From Eutreptiella sp. 'Long Island Sound 2002' (Eukaryota > Euglenozoa > Euglenophyceae > Eutreptiales > Eutreptiaceae): a DNA stretch of 64,000 nucleotides. The notes below the pieces were generated by a model. It was not told the origin of the DNA, searched no databases, and saw only the letters and a program-made list of their open reading frames with translations. The stretch is taken from positions 68,602,719-68,666,718 of the forward strand of contig OZ038379.1 in the NCBI GenBank assembly GCA_964036045.1, written 5' to 3'. The position numbers and the translations under genes were made by a program. Below, piece after piece: positions 31,441-41,945 of the stretch (the first letter of the stretch is position 1; each line of letters opens with the position of its first letter).

Positions 31441-34070
31441 CTAAAAGTCCTGCGTGGTCGGGGGCCCAGCGGGCGCCCCCGAACTCTTGTCACCCGCCCC
31501 ACTATCCCCCCCATCCCCCTCACCGACCACCACCCCTTCACCCACCACCCCTTCACCCTCCACCCCTTCACCCACCACCCCTTCACCCTCCACCCCTTCA
31601 CCCTCCACCCCTTCTCCCACCACCCCTTCACCCTCCACCCCTTCGACCTCCATCCTTTCCCCCTCCACCCCTTCGACCTCTTCCCCGACGCCCCCATCCC
31701 GGTTAGCCCCGGTAGCACCCAAACCTGCCCCCGGTCCATCCCCTTCGTCTCCCCCGTCCCCGTCCCCGTCGTTGCTCTCGTCCCCCTCCTCGTCCGCGTC
31801 CGCGTCCTTCTCCTTGTCCTCCTCCTCGGCCGCCATCATCTTGGCGAGGAACTTCTTCGCCTGCGTCTTGGTTTTCCAAACCGACGCTCTCGGGACGGCG
31901 AAGAGTTCGGGGTCTTTGGGGAAGGCGATCCACGTCTCCCCAACCCCGGGGGGGCCACCCGCGGCAAGGGCCTCTTTGCCCTGCTCGCTCCCCCACTGCC
32001 CATTGTCCCGAAAATCTACATACACTTGCTCCCCCGCTTTGTATTTGCACCCCCCCCCTCTTGCCTTTGGCTTGGCCTTGGGTTGGGGTTGGGGGGGCGC
32101 GGCTCTCTTGGGAGCCTTGCGAGGGGGTTTGGTGGGCTCCTTGGCCGGGGGGCAGGGCTAGGGCTCCTCGAACGCCGAGGAGTCGGTGGTGGACCCCAAG
32201 GAGGAGTCCGTTGAGGAGTCGCTGGACGACTCCTCGCTGGAGGACTCCCCCGGGAGCCTCTTCCTTTTTTTGGGGGCTGGTTTGGGGGCGCTCTTGGGTT
32301 TCCCGCTTGGGGGGGCGTTGGGGTTTGGGTTTGGGTTTGGGTGCTGTTTGGGGGGGTGGGTGGGGGTTCGGGGGTTGGGGTTGCACGGGCGGTGCACACG
32401 CGGGCGGGGCGGGGGCCTCTGCGGCCACTTGTTGGCAGTGCGGAGGCGCTGGGGACATGTCGCCAATGCTGCCCCACCCCTCGATGCGCGTCGCGAGAAC
32501 GCTTGAGCGGCAAAGAGTCGCACACTTATGGGCCCTTGGCCACACATGCTCCACTTGGTGGGATCCAATCCCTCGGAGCGGAGACTGTCATCAGTGGTGT
32601 GGCTATCCACAACCACCTGCAGCCCCACGTGCCCCGCAAGAGGCTTAAGACCCCACATTTGCGCTAGATGCTCTTCAGTCGCTGATGGCTCCCCTCCAAT
32701 ACACATGGCACTAAAATTGGTCCACCACTTGCGGCATACATCCACCCAGTGTTGTCTTGCAACACGCCCCCCCCTTCTTGTGGATACAGTCATCTATTAG
32801 GCTTTCCCACCCCTTGTGTCACATGAGGTGCATTGCGGCAGCACACTCAAGTCGGATCCCCCCCTTTTCGTTGGCCTCCTCATGGATTGCAGTCCCTCGC
32901 GTACATGTTTTGGCCGCTAGCCATGCCACTTAGCCAAGTTCAGTATGGGATCGAGGAGAGTGCTAGCCACCACGGCAGGCGAGTTGCCAATGGCTGCCGC
33001 TACAGCATCCCTCATTCCATATATACCACATATCCAAACCCGCATAACACCATGCAACTCGCAATTGGGGATGCGGCGTGCGGTTTGGCTGCGCCGGTAA
33101 ACAACACTGATGCGGCGGTTGGCATCCGAATTTATTTGTATTGTTTGCTTGGTGCCCAAATTGGCCAAGCAATGAGCCCTATGTCGACCACATGACAAAC
33201 ACACAATCACGTTTGCGGACTTGGCCTTCCAGTTCTTGCAGCCACCTGGTAAGATTTGTGCCTTTCAATCGGCGCAAAGGGAACGAAAGGAAAGAGGGGT
33301 TGTCGTGTTGCCCCTTCAAGGTCTACGGTGCTGAATTTGCTTGCATGCACCAGCTCCTCGTCAAAACTCACCTCTTGCGCTAGTGCATAGATGGTGCTCC
33401 ACTACTCCGAGCCTCCAATGAGCCACCAACTTTCCGGTTCATCACAACTGGTGGGACCCCCTATTATGCAATGCACATAGCCGGCCTTGTCCCGGTTAGT
33501 GCCAGCAATGGCTATGGAAAGCCAATGGTACTGGGAGGAAGGCGGTTGTTGTACATCTACAAGAGGTATAGGGCGGCACTCGTACAAGTGCCTCAGCCGG
33601 GCGGGCAAGCGGCATGCTGCACGGGAGATGATGGTGCCGTTCCCGTCCACCGCTTCTAGGTCTCGGGCGGCTGGTTGAGCTAACTACCGTAGGGTGTCGT
33701 AGGCATCGGGCCGTGTTCCGCCTCTTCTCAGCTACAGTGTGAGGTATTGAATTTTCGTCGGCGATAGGTGGAGTGACCGGAAGCGCCATACCGCGCAAGC
33801 AGTCTTGCCCCATATGGTTGGTTCCGCGGCTGGACCCGGTGACTTCCTCTCCTTCCCGGGGGCTAGCACTATCTGCCCTGGTTCTGGGATAAGTTGCCAT
33901 GTGTAAGGGGCTCCCAAGTGGTTCCAAACTACATCCTCGGGTGGCTTCAGTCTACCGTAGATGTGGGTTCCGGAAAGCACGGTGTGGAAGGCACGGGGGC
34001 CTTGCTTGCAGCACCGCGGGGCATTGTGCAGAAACTTAACAAAGGAGAATGGAACACCGCTGGCTTTCAC
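31441..34070 (-). CDS. Member of an undescribed gene family (GTNR / WVDVC / PPTTQ), UAR-rich
   Basis: From about 33240 to 31441 a single frame of about 600 codons contains TAG 32917, TAA 32797, TAG 32794 and TAG 32158 but no TGA. The N-terminal part (33211-34070) is in another frame with TAGs at 33732, 33684 and 33402; a one-base shift near 33255 joins them. Paralogous blocks shared with 39959-41538: a P-x-GQI-L-P block, GTNRDKAGYVHC...WWLIGGSE, KS-x4-VC-x2-CG-x2-R-x3-L-x3-G-x-KQ, HGVMRV-x3-GIYG, and HWVDVCRKWWTNF. The TAGs sit opposite Asp, Tyr and Met in the paralog with no gap. The C-terminal half has a Ser/Glu block, a Lys/Pro linker, EQVYVDFRDNGQW...VWKTKTQAKKFLAKM, an acidic GVEGEGV repeat and the tail PPTTQDF. 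Function unknown; possible zinc-binding knuckle. Confidence 0.65.
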
Positions 34071-34811
34071 AACCAGTTGGATGTCTACAGTACACTAGTA
34101 CTGTTTGTCACAACCCCCCAAAATCATGGTTCAATCGTACAAAAGCTACAGGAGGAGTTTGGAATCTCCTCATTAAATGCGCGCTAAAAACGCGCGCAAT
34201 TGTCATTCACAGCTACATGCAAGCACACATGTGAATTTGCCGTGGATGCAAATTGGGTGCAACTTTTGTGCGAATTTCGCGTGTATGTCGCACGAAAATG
34301 CTTCACCGAAATGGATGGCACAGTGCACGCCAATGGCATGCTACCTCGCACCACAGCGGGTCTCATTGGTTCTGGCTACATGTGGCTTGGCTGCATGTAG
34401 CTTGGCTGCTGTCTCCCCCGGCTGCCCGGCTGCGGGCTTCCTAGTCCCTCAAGACACATCGCAACACTGGGGTCCGTGGCTGCAGCTGCTGCACGTTGGG
34501 GTGTAGTGGGCCTGCACATGCGCGCGCGACTCCACCGCACACCCCATGTGCGGCCAAATGCTCACGTGTGCATTGTTCAGGCTGTTGTAATACAATTGCA
34601 ACTAGACTAGCCCCTTGTGCTGTAGCTAGTTGCCCCGTTGTGGTTTCGGCCACGACCATCCGTGCCTGCGTACTTGCAAGCAAAAACCATCCTCATTGGG
34701 GGTTGGTGGTCGGGGGCGGGGGTTGCTGCAGTGCGTGCTCGGGTTGTTGTTGCTGCTGCTGCCTCTAGTATTTCTTCTACCCACAACGAGCAGAAAATTG
34801 CTTTTTCAAGA

Positions 34812-35478
34812 CGTCCACCGGGCCCTGGAGGACGCCCCTTTCCCGTTCCGCTACCTGCCGCGCCGAGACAGCCCCTTGTGTCTAGCTTTGCAAGACCTGA
34901 AGCTACCTTGGCAAAGTTTCCAGCTCCTGCTGCGCCTTGTCGCCCGGCTCAAATCATTCCCGCTGGTGGTTTTGGTGCACCCAATGGTTGTCGATGTGTA
35001 GGGGGGGATCCGCTGGACCGGGTAGTGGCCGCTGGGGGGACTTTCCTTGGCCGGCCGGGTGTGCCTAGGCTGCGACTGATCTGGTCTCCCGCCATCGACC
35101 GACTCCTCGCCTCCACATCCCCTCCCCCCTCTTCTTCTCTCACCTCCCCGCTACGCGAGTCCCCCGAGCGGCATGGTTCTGCATGCAAGGCCATGCATTG
35201 TGCACCGAATCATCATTGCGTGGCCCCCAATGCCTAATGGCATTCAAAGGCATCACACCAGCTCGCTGCAAAACGTCCCCCGGGACGGTGAATGGTGGCA
35301 TCCACTTTCTTGTGGCTGTCTTGAGGGGTGAGCCAAAGTGACCCACCAAAATCGCATCCTCTCGCGCCCACGGGACGGTAAAACCCTCCCTAATGGTCAC
35401 CGGACATGAGAAGCTGATTGTGTGCGCGGCATCGCCTTATCCCGGATTTGGGGTGGTGAGAGTCAAACTCCATGCTGA
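34812..35478 (-). CDS. Hypothetical protein frame with UAR codons
   Basis: A TGA-only frame with TAA at about 35435 and TAG at 35140. Strong character upstream: AAHTISFSCPVTIREGFTVP, WAREDAILVGHFGSPLKTAT and VPGDVLQRAGVMPLNAIRHW. From about 35190 another minus frame (VREEEGGGDVEARSRSMAGD, ending in TGA 34949) also looks plausible, so a frame switch or alternative exon is possible. An antisense plus-strand frame exists here but looks weaker. Family unknown. Confidence 0.45.
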
Positions 35479-35514
35479 TGCTCAAAACTCACGCCGACCC
35501 CACCTCCACGGGGG

Positions 35515-37026
35515 TCAAGTGCCTTCTTGGCAAACGGCGTGCCATGGTGTGGGCAAACAGCTAGTTTGTTCATTGGGGTTTTGACTGCGCCCGGGCTCGG
35601 GCCCGAGCGGTGACCAAGGGTGGGAACGAATAGAGCTGTGAGCCTGCTGCGCAATCCTCTTTTTAGGGTGTTGCTTGGCATGGGGCTTGAAGTGCCTCTC
35701 AACGTGGATGCAACGGGGTTCCAAAAATTGACTTCTCCCGTGAGAGTTGTGCAGTAGCCGTGTGAAACTTGTGCGAAATTGACGCGAAATTCGGGTCTCG
35801 TTACAACATTAATGTACACGTAATTTTAGTCGAGATTCAGATTATGGAGCCTCGTGCGAATTTTGGGCACCCTTGGCCTGAAATTCTTCCGAAATTGGGA
35901 CGAAGATGGAATGCAATGTGTGTACCCCGACAAAGCATGCATTGCAAAATGATGCCTCCACGTCACAAGGGCATGTGATGAACCACATCCTTGATTTTGC
36001 TTGCTTCAAGAGCGTCTAGGCAGGGACAACGTTGATCAGCTGCCATGCCGTTGCAAGGCGGGTTGATGGTATGACACCACCGAGGGCAAAGCGGACAATG
36101 GCATCCATGTCGGTGCTCACGGTTTTGCGGACTTGAAGCTTGTAGGGTGCCGCCAAAAAATGATTTGGCCTTCCCCAAATGGGATGTGGGCAATGTGTGG
36201 GCTGCTCTGCGAGAGCATCGTGGGGTGGAACTCGCAAGTGGGAGCAACACCCGGCTCCATCGGGTTCAAGATGGTATCCATCATATCCTTCTTAGCAAGC
36301 CCAAATGTCGCCTCCACCTCCCCGCCACAGCCACCACACCTGTTGCCACGATGGCAACATGTTTTGGTCTACAGCAACCATGAATCCCTTTGCCACCGGC
36401 ACCAGCATAGGCTCAAGATGGGTTGCATTCTTGACTACGTGGGGGTGACGCTTGGCCGGTGTCCATTGAGTAAAACTCACCCCTTGGCCTGGCAACCCAT
36501 TTGGGGGGGCCATGCCATGGTGCCGGCATGTGGACGCAACGACAAGCAAAGCGCCCACCGTTAAATGCAGTTCATCAAAGCGTGTGTCCTTGACCTCACC
36601 TTACGCAGCGCCCGCTTGCGCTGCAATCCGGTATTAGGATGACATTACACGGAAAGTGGAGATATGACAGCCAGACACCTGCGCATCAACAGGCGACACC
36701 ATAGAGGGGTCACGGCAGGTATCTATATGGTCAACTTGGTCATCGGTTTCCTACGATACTATCACCATGGCCGGGGTTATGCGGTGGAGATCTGCGAACC
36801 CCGCGGTTTGCACCGGCTGCGTCTCCACCACCTTGCGCAGAAGTGCCCCGGTGAGGGCACTCGAATTGCTGGGCTTCCAATACCACCGCTAGGGCAGTTT
36901 TGGCGTGCGGCGTTGAGCCTCTGCGTACTCAACGTTGAAAAGGTGGGTAAACGACCGGACCACTTTGTCAGACCCCCCCTCGGAAACTTCTTGCCACTTT
37001 GGCCGATGGTGAGCCACAATCAGCAT
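35515..37026 (-). CDS. Large UAR-containing frame, possible Pif1-like helicase fragment
   Basis: ATG at 37024-37026 to TGA at 35515-35517: 503 sense codons containing TAG at 36889, 36751 and 36016 and TAA at 36634, 36601, 36292, 35842 and 35809, with no internal TGA. An in-frame TGA lies shortly upstream of the ATG. Protein character holds throughout: SFTHLFNVEYAEAQRRTPKL, ALTGALLRKVVETQPVQTAG, FDELHLTVGALLVVASTC followed by MAPPNGLPGQGVSF, CPCDVEASFCNAC (possible zinc site) and a basic His-rich C-terminus. The L-VGA...(P)NG--G-V-F block resembles the late motif of Pif1/Helitron-type helicases, which would make this a C-terminal helicase fragment; Walker A and B motifs are not present in this frame. 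The helicase call is tentative, the coding call is firm. Confidence 0.65.
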
Positions 37027-37029
37027 TCC

Positions 37030-38585
37030 AAAACAAACCCTTCACAACGGTGTACCCAAGGCCGTGCACCAAACTATTGGCAAGGAGTTGGGGGGGGCGC
37101 GTGCTCTACTCAAGGGGGGGGGGGGGGCATGACCGGGGGGGATCGGGCAAGGGGCTTGTGCAGAGAGGCACGTTGCAGTGACGAAGGGGCGGGGGAGGGC
37201 CATTCCTCGATACCACGGGTGTGGTTTGGTGATGTACAGGATGGGGGTGGTGAGGCTAGGATGGGGGTGTTCGGGGGCAACCCATGGGTGTGTGGGGGTG
37301 ATGGCTAGATCATCCCACTAGTTGGATTGGGAGACCTTCCATCGGAAAGGGAGGGTGGAGTGAGATATGTGCTAAATATGTGCGAAATTTGTGCGAAGTT
37401 CGTGTGAAATCCGCGTTCTTCTAAATTTTCTCAACGACTTGTGAATTCGTGTGTGAATGTGAGTTCGAATGTAATTTTTGTCAATCGATATGTGAGTTTG
37501 AACAAAAGTGCTGTTGAATTTTAGGAGAAGAGAGCTCGGCAAAGCAGCATGGTAGCAAGGCGCAATGTAAAGAATGAGTCAATAATTGGGCAATTACGCC
37601 CCACAATTCGAAAGGACGGTTCACCAAGGGTACATCATCCCGACCATCAAGCACCCACTACGTCGCCGAGTGCCGCAGGTCGCTTGGAGTCGATACCCCC
37701 TTTGATGATATTGTCGCATGCATATTGTACTTCGTGGCCTACGTTCGCCACTGTGGCGTGGCACCCATGTAATTGATTGTCAACCGATGGTCTTCGAATT
37801 GTACCACATGCCATGCTCAATGTGAGCTGGCCTTCTGCTATTTCAACAAGTGTGCATACAAAGGAAGACGACGCGAAACAATCCTACATTCCACTTGCAA
37901 GGCGTTGCAATATATAGCAGGAGCTTGCTGCGCCCCTCAATGACATCCTCCTACATGCCGTGCGGCTCCAGTTTCAATGATGTTACATGTGGAGAAGCTC
38001 ATATTGTGGGCCGTTTGCAAATTTTGCAACCCTTCCTCACAGACATGGTCGTGCCCAAGGACGCGCATGTCGCGCAACTCCAATACGTGGAGTTCCTAGA
38101 TTCTCAACCTCAAATTCTAATATCTAGAGAACCTAGAACTTTAGAAGGGCGGCGACGGTGCACAAAAAAAACACTGCGCACATAACGCGCAAGGGTCCAC
38201 CTATTCCCCTCTCCCAAGCCGTCCCTCCCTCACGTATTTACCATTGCATCCCACATTGTCATCCTTCTTCCTTTAATTAGGCCCTTTTTGCACATCATGT
38301 TACCCGTGGGGGGCTGGCTCGAACAACCACGATGGCGGACGTGAGCGTGGACAACCTGCCGAAGGTGGACGCGGAAGTGACAACCCGCCTGCAGAACGCC
38401 GACCGCCGGTATCGGTCGGAGGTGGTGGCGGCTGCTGGGCAACCTGGGTGGGAGCCAGAACACGTGGTTGGCAGTCCAGGGTCATCTGTCCCTGGAACTG
38501 CTGCGTTGTGGTAGCCGCTACGCGGTTCGTATATAGTTGGTGACCGTATTGTTCAGTTGTCCACAGTGCTGAGGTTTTTTTCATG
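37030..38585. other. No convincing gene
   Basis: Contains G runs at 37090-37140, short AT-rich stretches rich in GTGCGAAATTTGTGCGAA (37370-37420) and scattered short frames. I see no coding region, RNA gene or clear mobile element that I could defend. Confidence 0.35.
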
Positions 38586-38589
38586 CAGG

Positions 38590-39180
38590 CCTCGGGGCAA
38601 TTTCAGTTGTATGTTAATCTACATATATTTGAGGACATTATTGTTGAGCACTTCATAGTGCAGAAATTTTTTCTAGGGGGCCTGGGCCACAGATTTTAGC
38701 ATGGTTTCCACAGGTCCAAGTGCTGTGATGCATTCCGTCAGTCTGCCAATTGCAGTTGCATGTAATTCATGTGCATTTGAAAACATCGTTGCGCACTTCA
38801 CAGAGCCGAAATTTTTCAAGCAGGCTTGCGGCCACCCCTTTGACCCTGTTGTGTGCATGTTTTCCACGGGTCCAAGTGCCGTGATTCATTCTGTCAGTCT
38901 GCCAATTACAGTTGCATATAATTCATGTGTATGTGAAAACATTATTGTTGCGCACTTCACAGAGCCGAAATTTTTCAAGCGGGCCTGGGGCCAGCACTTT
39001 CAACCCTGTTGTGTGCCTGTTTTCTTTAGGTGCCAGTGCCGTGATCCATTCTATCAGTCTGCCAATTCCAGTTGCATGACTTTTTGAAAATATTATTGTC
39101 GGGCACTCCACAGAGCCGAAATTTTTGAAGCGGGCTGGGGCCACCGCTTTCAGCCCTGTTGTGTGCCCGTTTTGCAGAAC
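38590..39180. repeat. Tandem repeat, ~150-159-bp unit, about 4 copies
   Basis: CAGAGCCGAAATTTTTCAAG recurs at about 38801, 38960 and 39110, with a diverged copy near 38655. Units also share GGTCCAAGTGCCGTGAT and CAGTCTGCCAATT. Divergence increases outward. Confidence 0.85.
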
Positions 39181-39299
39181 GCTACCCTATTCACGGCCAC
39201 ATCTGGCCCCAGTGGTATGTTGGGATTGAATGCACACTGTCATTTTGTAGCATTCAACCACGTTCGGCCTCTCGTGTGGTGCCTGTGTAGTGCCCGTGT

Positions 39300-39480
39300 G
39301 TAGGCTTGAAGCGACTGAGAGCCAGCTAAGAGCTCACTGAGCGCCCACTGAGCTCAATGCGCCATTTGGCGCGCTCCTTGAGCGCTCAGTGAGCGCTCCG
39401 TGAGCGCTCATTGAGCGCGCGAAACGGCGCAGTGAGCGCCCATTGAGCGTGCCAAACGGCTCAGGGAGCTCTTAGTCGGG
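39300..39480. repeat. GAGCGCTCA palindrome cluster, left of the 39959 gene
   Basis: Repeated TGAGCGCTCAGTGAGCGCTC words with a GCCATTTGGCGCGCT block. A related cluster with the same block lies at 41790-41945, so the pair brackets the plus-strand gene. Confidence 0.7.
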
Positions 39481-39680
39481 TGGATGGCTGGGCCCTCCGA
39501 CCGTTGCCTGCCATAAACCGGTGGTTGTGGGCAGGGGGTGTGGAGGGGGGATATGCCACCTACCACCAGCGACTGAAAACAGGGTGAGTGCCATGGCTGT
39601 GGGGGGGGGGGGGGGCTGCAGCGCAAATTACGGCATCACCCGGGGGGGTGGGGGATAATGGGAGTGGGGCCGACGTGGAA

Positions 39681-39815
39681 GGATGGGAAAAACACCCTGG
39701 AGGCACCCCCGGGGGGGGGGATGGGACAAACACCCTGGCGGCATCCCGGGGGGGGGGAGGATGGGACAAACACCCTGGGGGCATCCCCGTGGGGGGGGGG
39801 GGAGAAACAACCTAG
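39681..39815. repeat. ~39-bp minisatellite with G runs, 3 copies
   Basis: GGATGGGACAAACACCCTGG-type starts at about 39681, 39720 and 39760, each ending in CATCCC and a run of 8-12 G. All open frames here are low complexity. Confidence 0.8.
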
Positions 39816-39958
39816 TGCAACCCCACTACCCCACCCCCACAGAGAGTGTGAATCCTGCAGGGGCAAGGGGCAGGAGGGCTAGAAAGGGACAACAATCAAG
39901 GGGAAACGGGTGGCGAGGATAGCAAAGCGATGTCAACAGATTTCATTGTGCCGCAAGC

Positions 39959-41538
39959 ATGGGGACGGCATCTGGCACTACACCTATACCACAGGTACTA
40001 CACGAAATGCCACCTAAACGTCCCTTTTCCCTTTTGGGGACGCAGCGCCAGCGCGCAACCCGGCTTGATGATCTAGAGGCCGTGGTGGTGGCCTTCCTAT
40101 GTGGAGAATATCGGGCTGAGCTCCAACCCGGTGGTAGCATCATGTTAGTCCCTGAGGACTACAGCCGGCCCACGGAAACCAACCCCGACAACAAGTCGGA
40201 GGCCTTGCGCGTGCTGTGGCGGATGCGTAGTTCCCAGATGTCGCGCCGCGACATGGCCTACGTGCTGCTTGACCTGGATAGCACCGTTAGCTGGGCCGAC
40301 GTGGCCTGGTGGCTGAAGTACCTCAGCCAACCCGCTAGCCAGCGGGTTTGTATCCTTGAGGGGGAGTACGAAATGCAAGGGGCGTACTGCAATATGGCTG
40401 AGCGGCTAGCCCTACTGGATGAAGCCCCGGCCGTACGCACACCGGAAGCCTTGCAACCGGGCGCGCAGCGCAACACTTGGGTGACCATCGGCGTTGACGG
40501 CACCAACCGGAGGAATGGAGCCTACGTGCACTGTGCCATGGCTGCACCGGGTTGTGGGCCCACACAGCTTGCCATTTGGTGGCTGTTCGAGGGTAGCGAG
40601 ATGTGGGCCACGGTGTACAACATGCAAGCGGAGTGTGACTTCGATACTCAGCTCCGCACTGCTACGGCCCTGCAACTACCGCATGCGGATGGCATGGCAC
40701 GCAGCCCCCTATTCTTCGTCCGGGCCGATGGCAAGGCCCACATCATGCTGGCCGGAAGGGACGGCTTCACCAAGAAGAGCCCCAGGGCCATGGTGTGCCA
40801 CTGCTGCGGCGCAAACCGTGAAACGGTTTTGCGCAAGTTCGGAGGAAAACAGGTGGCCCAGGAAGGAATCAAGGGCCTGGTACGTCCGACCGGGTTGTTT
40901 CGTGATTCACGGCGGACCGCCGTGTTCCTGATTTCGGTGCGCATGGAGTCAGGCCTGTTGCCATTGCGGGGGTCTATGGAATTGTGCGGGTGCTCGTGAC
41001 CCATGGAGGAGTATCTAGGAAGAGTGCGGCTACCATGGTGCAGGGGGTTCTAAACGGGGCACGGAAAGTGGCCCGCACGGTGCGGCCTGGAAAGTGGGAA
41101 GCGGACAAGGCAAATGCCAAAGGACAAGTGCGCATTGAGCTGGGGGCTGCTGCGCCCTTTGTCAAGGCCCGGCTGTGGAGCCCACTGTTGCAATTGGTTG
41201 CACCAGTGATCGGGAACCATCAAGTGCGGGGCAGGCCATGGGTTGATGTGTGCACGGAGTGGTGGGAGGCGTTTGTTGTCATCGCCATGATGGCCTGGGA
41301 GGACGACTTTCTAAGTGGTGCAGAACAACGTGCCTTGCTACAACGCCAAGTGACCATGGGGGCAAGGCACCTTGACCCTGGATGGGGGAAGAACTTGTGG
41401 ACGCACATGTGGATTGATCACATGTAGGCGTACGTTGCACGGTGGGGGACCATTGCAAAGTTTAGTTGCTTTGCACGGGAGGGCAGCCATGTGCGACTGA
41501 AGCGGCTGCTTAGGAATAGTGGGGGGTCAGCTTGCTGA
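39959..41538 (+). CDS. Member of the undescribed GTNR / WVDVC gene family, nearly intact
   Basis: ATG at 39959 (or 40007) opens a 318-codon stretch without stops up to about 40912. There one frame shift is needed, and the second frame continues through TAG 41425-41427 to TGA 41536-41538. Blocks: YRAELQPGGSIMLVPEDY; WADVAWWLKYLSQPASQR; GVDGTNRRNGAYVHC...IWWLFEGSEMWATVY; KSPRAMVCHCCGANRETVLR; RRVPDFGAHGVRPVAIAGVYG; RGRPWVDVCTEWWEAF. After the TAG the sequence (AKFSCFAREGSHVRLKRL) still aligns with the minus-strand paralog, supporting readthrough or reassignment. The VCHCCG motif could bind metal. The low-complexity tail of the paralog is absent. Function unknown. All Gln codons before the shift are CAA/CAG. 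Confidence 0.75.
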
Positions 41539-41789
41539 ACGATAAGTCCGGGTTGCAGTGTGTGGTGGATAACCACACACTAGATGATAACCTCGGCAAG
41601 GAAGGTTGGGAGGTGGTAAGTAGGGACGGACCAAGCAAAGGGGGTTCCAACGCCGGTGCACGACTTGGGCACGGGCCCGGCGGGAGAGGAAGGGGAGAGA
41701 GAACATGGTGAGGAGGATTGTGGAACGGGCATTGCGACAAAGGACCAAGTAAGTGCGTATGATGGAAGATTTGTGCCCGTGCATGTTCA

Positions 41790-41945
41790 GTTAGCCCTGA
41801 GTGAGCCCCCAATTAGCTCTCACTGAGCACTCAGTGAGCCATTTGGCGCGCTAAGTGAGAGCTAAGTGAGAGCTAAGTGAAAAGCTAAGTGAGCCGGCTC
41901 AGTGACGGCTGAGTGACGGCTCAGTCGGGGTGCTCAATCAACTGA
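41790..41945. repeat. TCAGTGAGC palindrome cluster, right of the 39959 gene
   Basis: Contains TCACTGAGCACTCAGTGAGC, GCCATTTGGCGCGCT and repeated GCTAAGTGAGA and GGCTCAGTGACGGC words. It shares words and orientation of the GCCATTTGGCGCGCT block with 39300-39480. Confidence 0.7.

Noticed and set aside
33894-34187. Plus-strand 97-codon frame
   Set aside because: It is antisense to a minus-strand block that aligns with the paralog at 39959-41538.
34638-35237. Plus-strand 199-codon frame rich in Pro and Ala
   Set aside because: It is antisense to two minus-strand frames with better protein character. Kept out, but not fully excluded.
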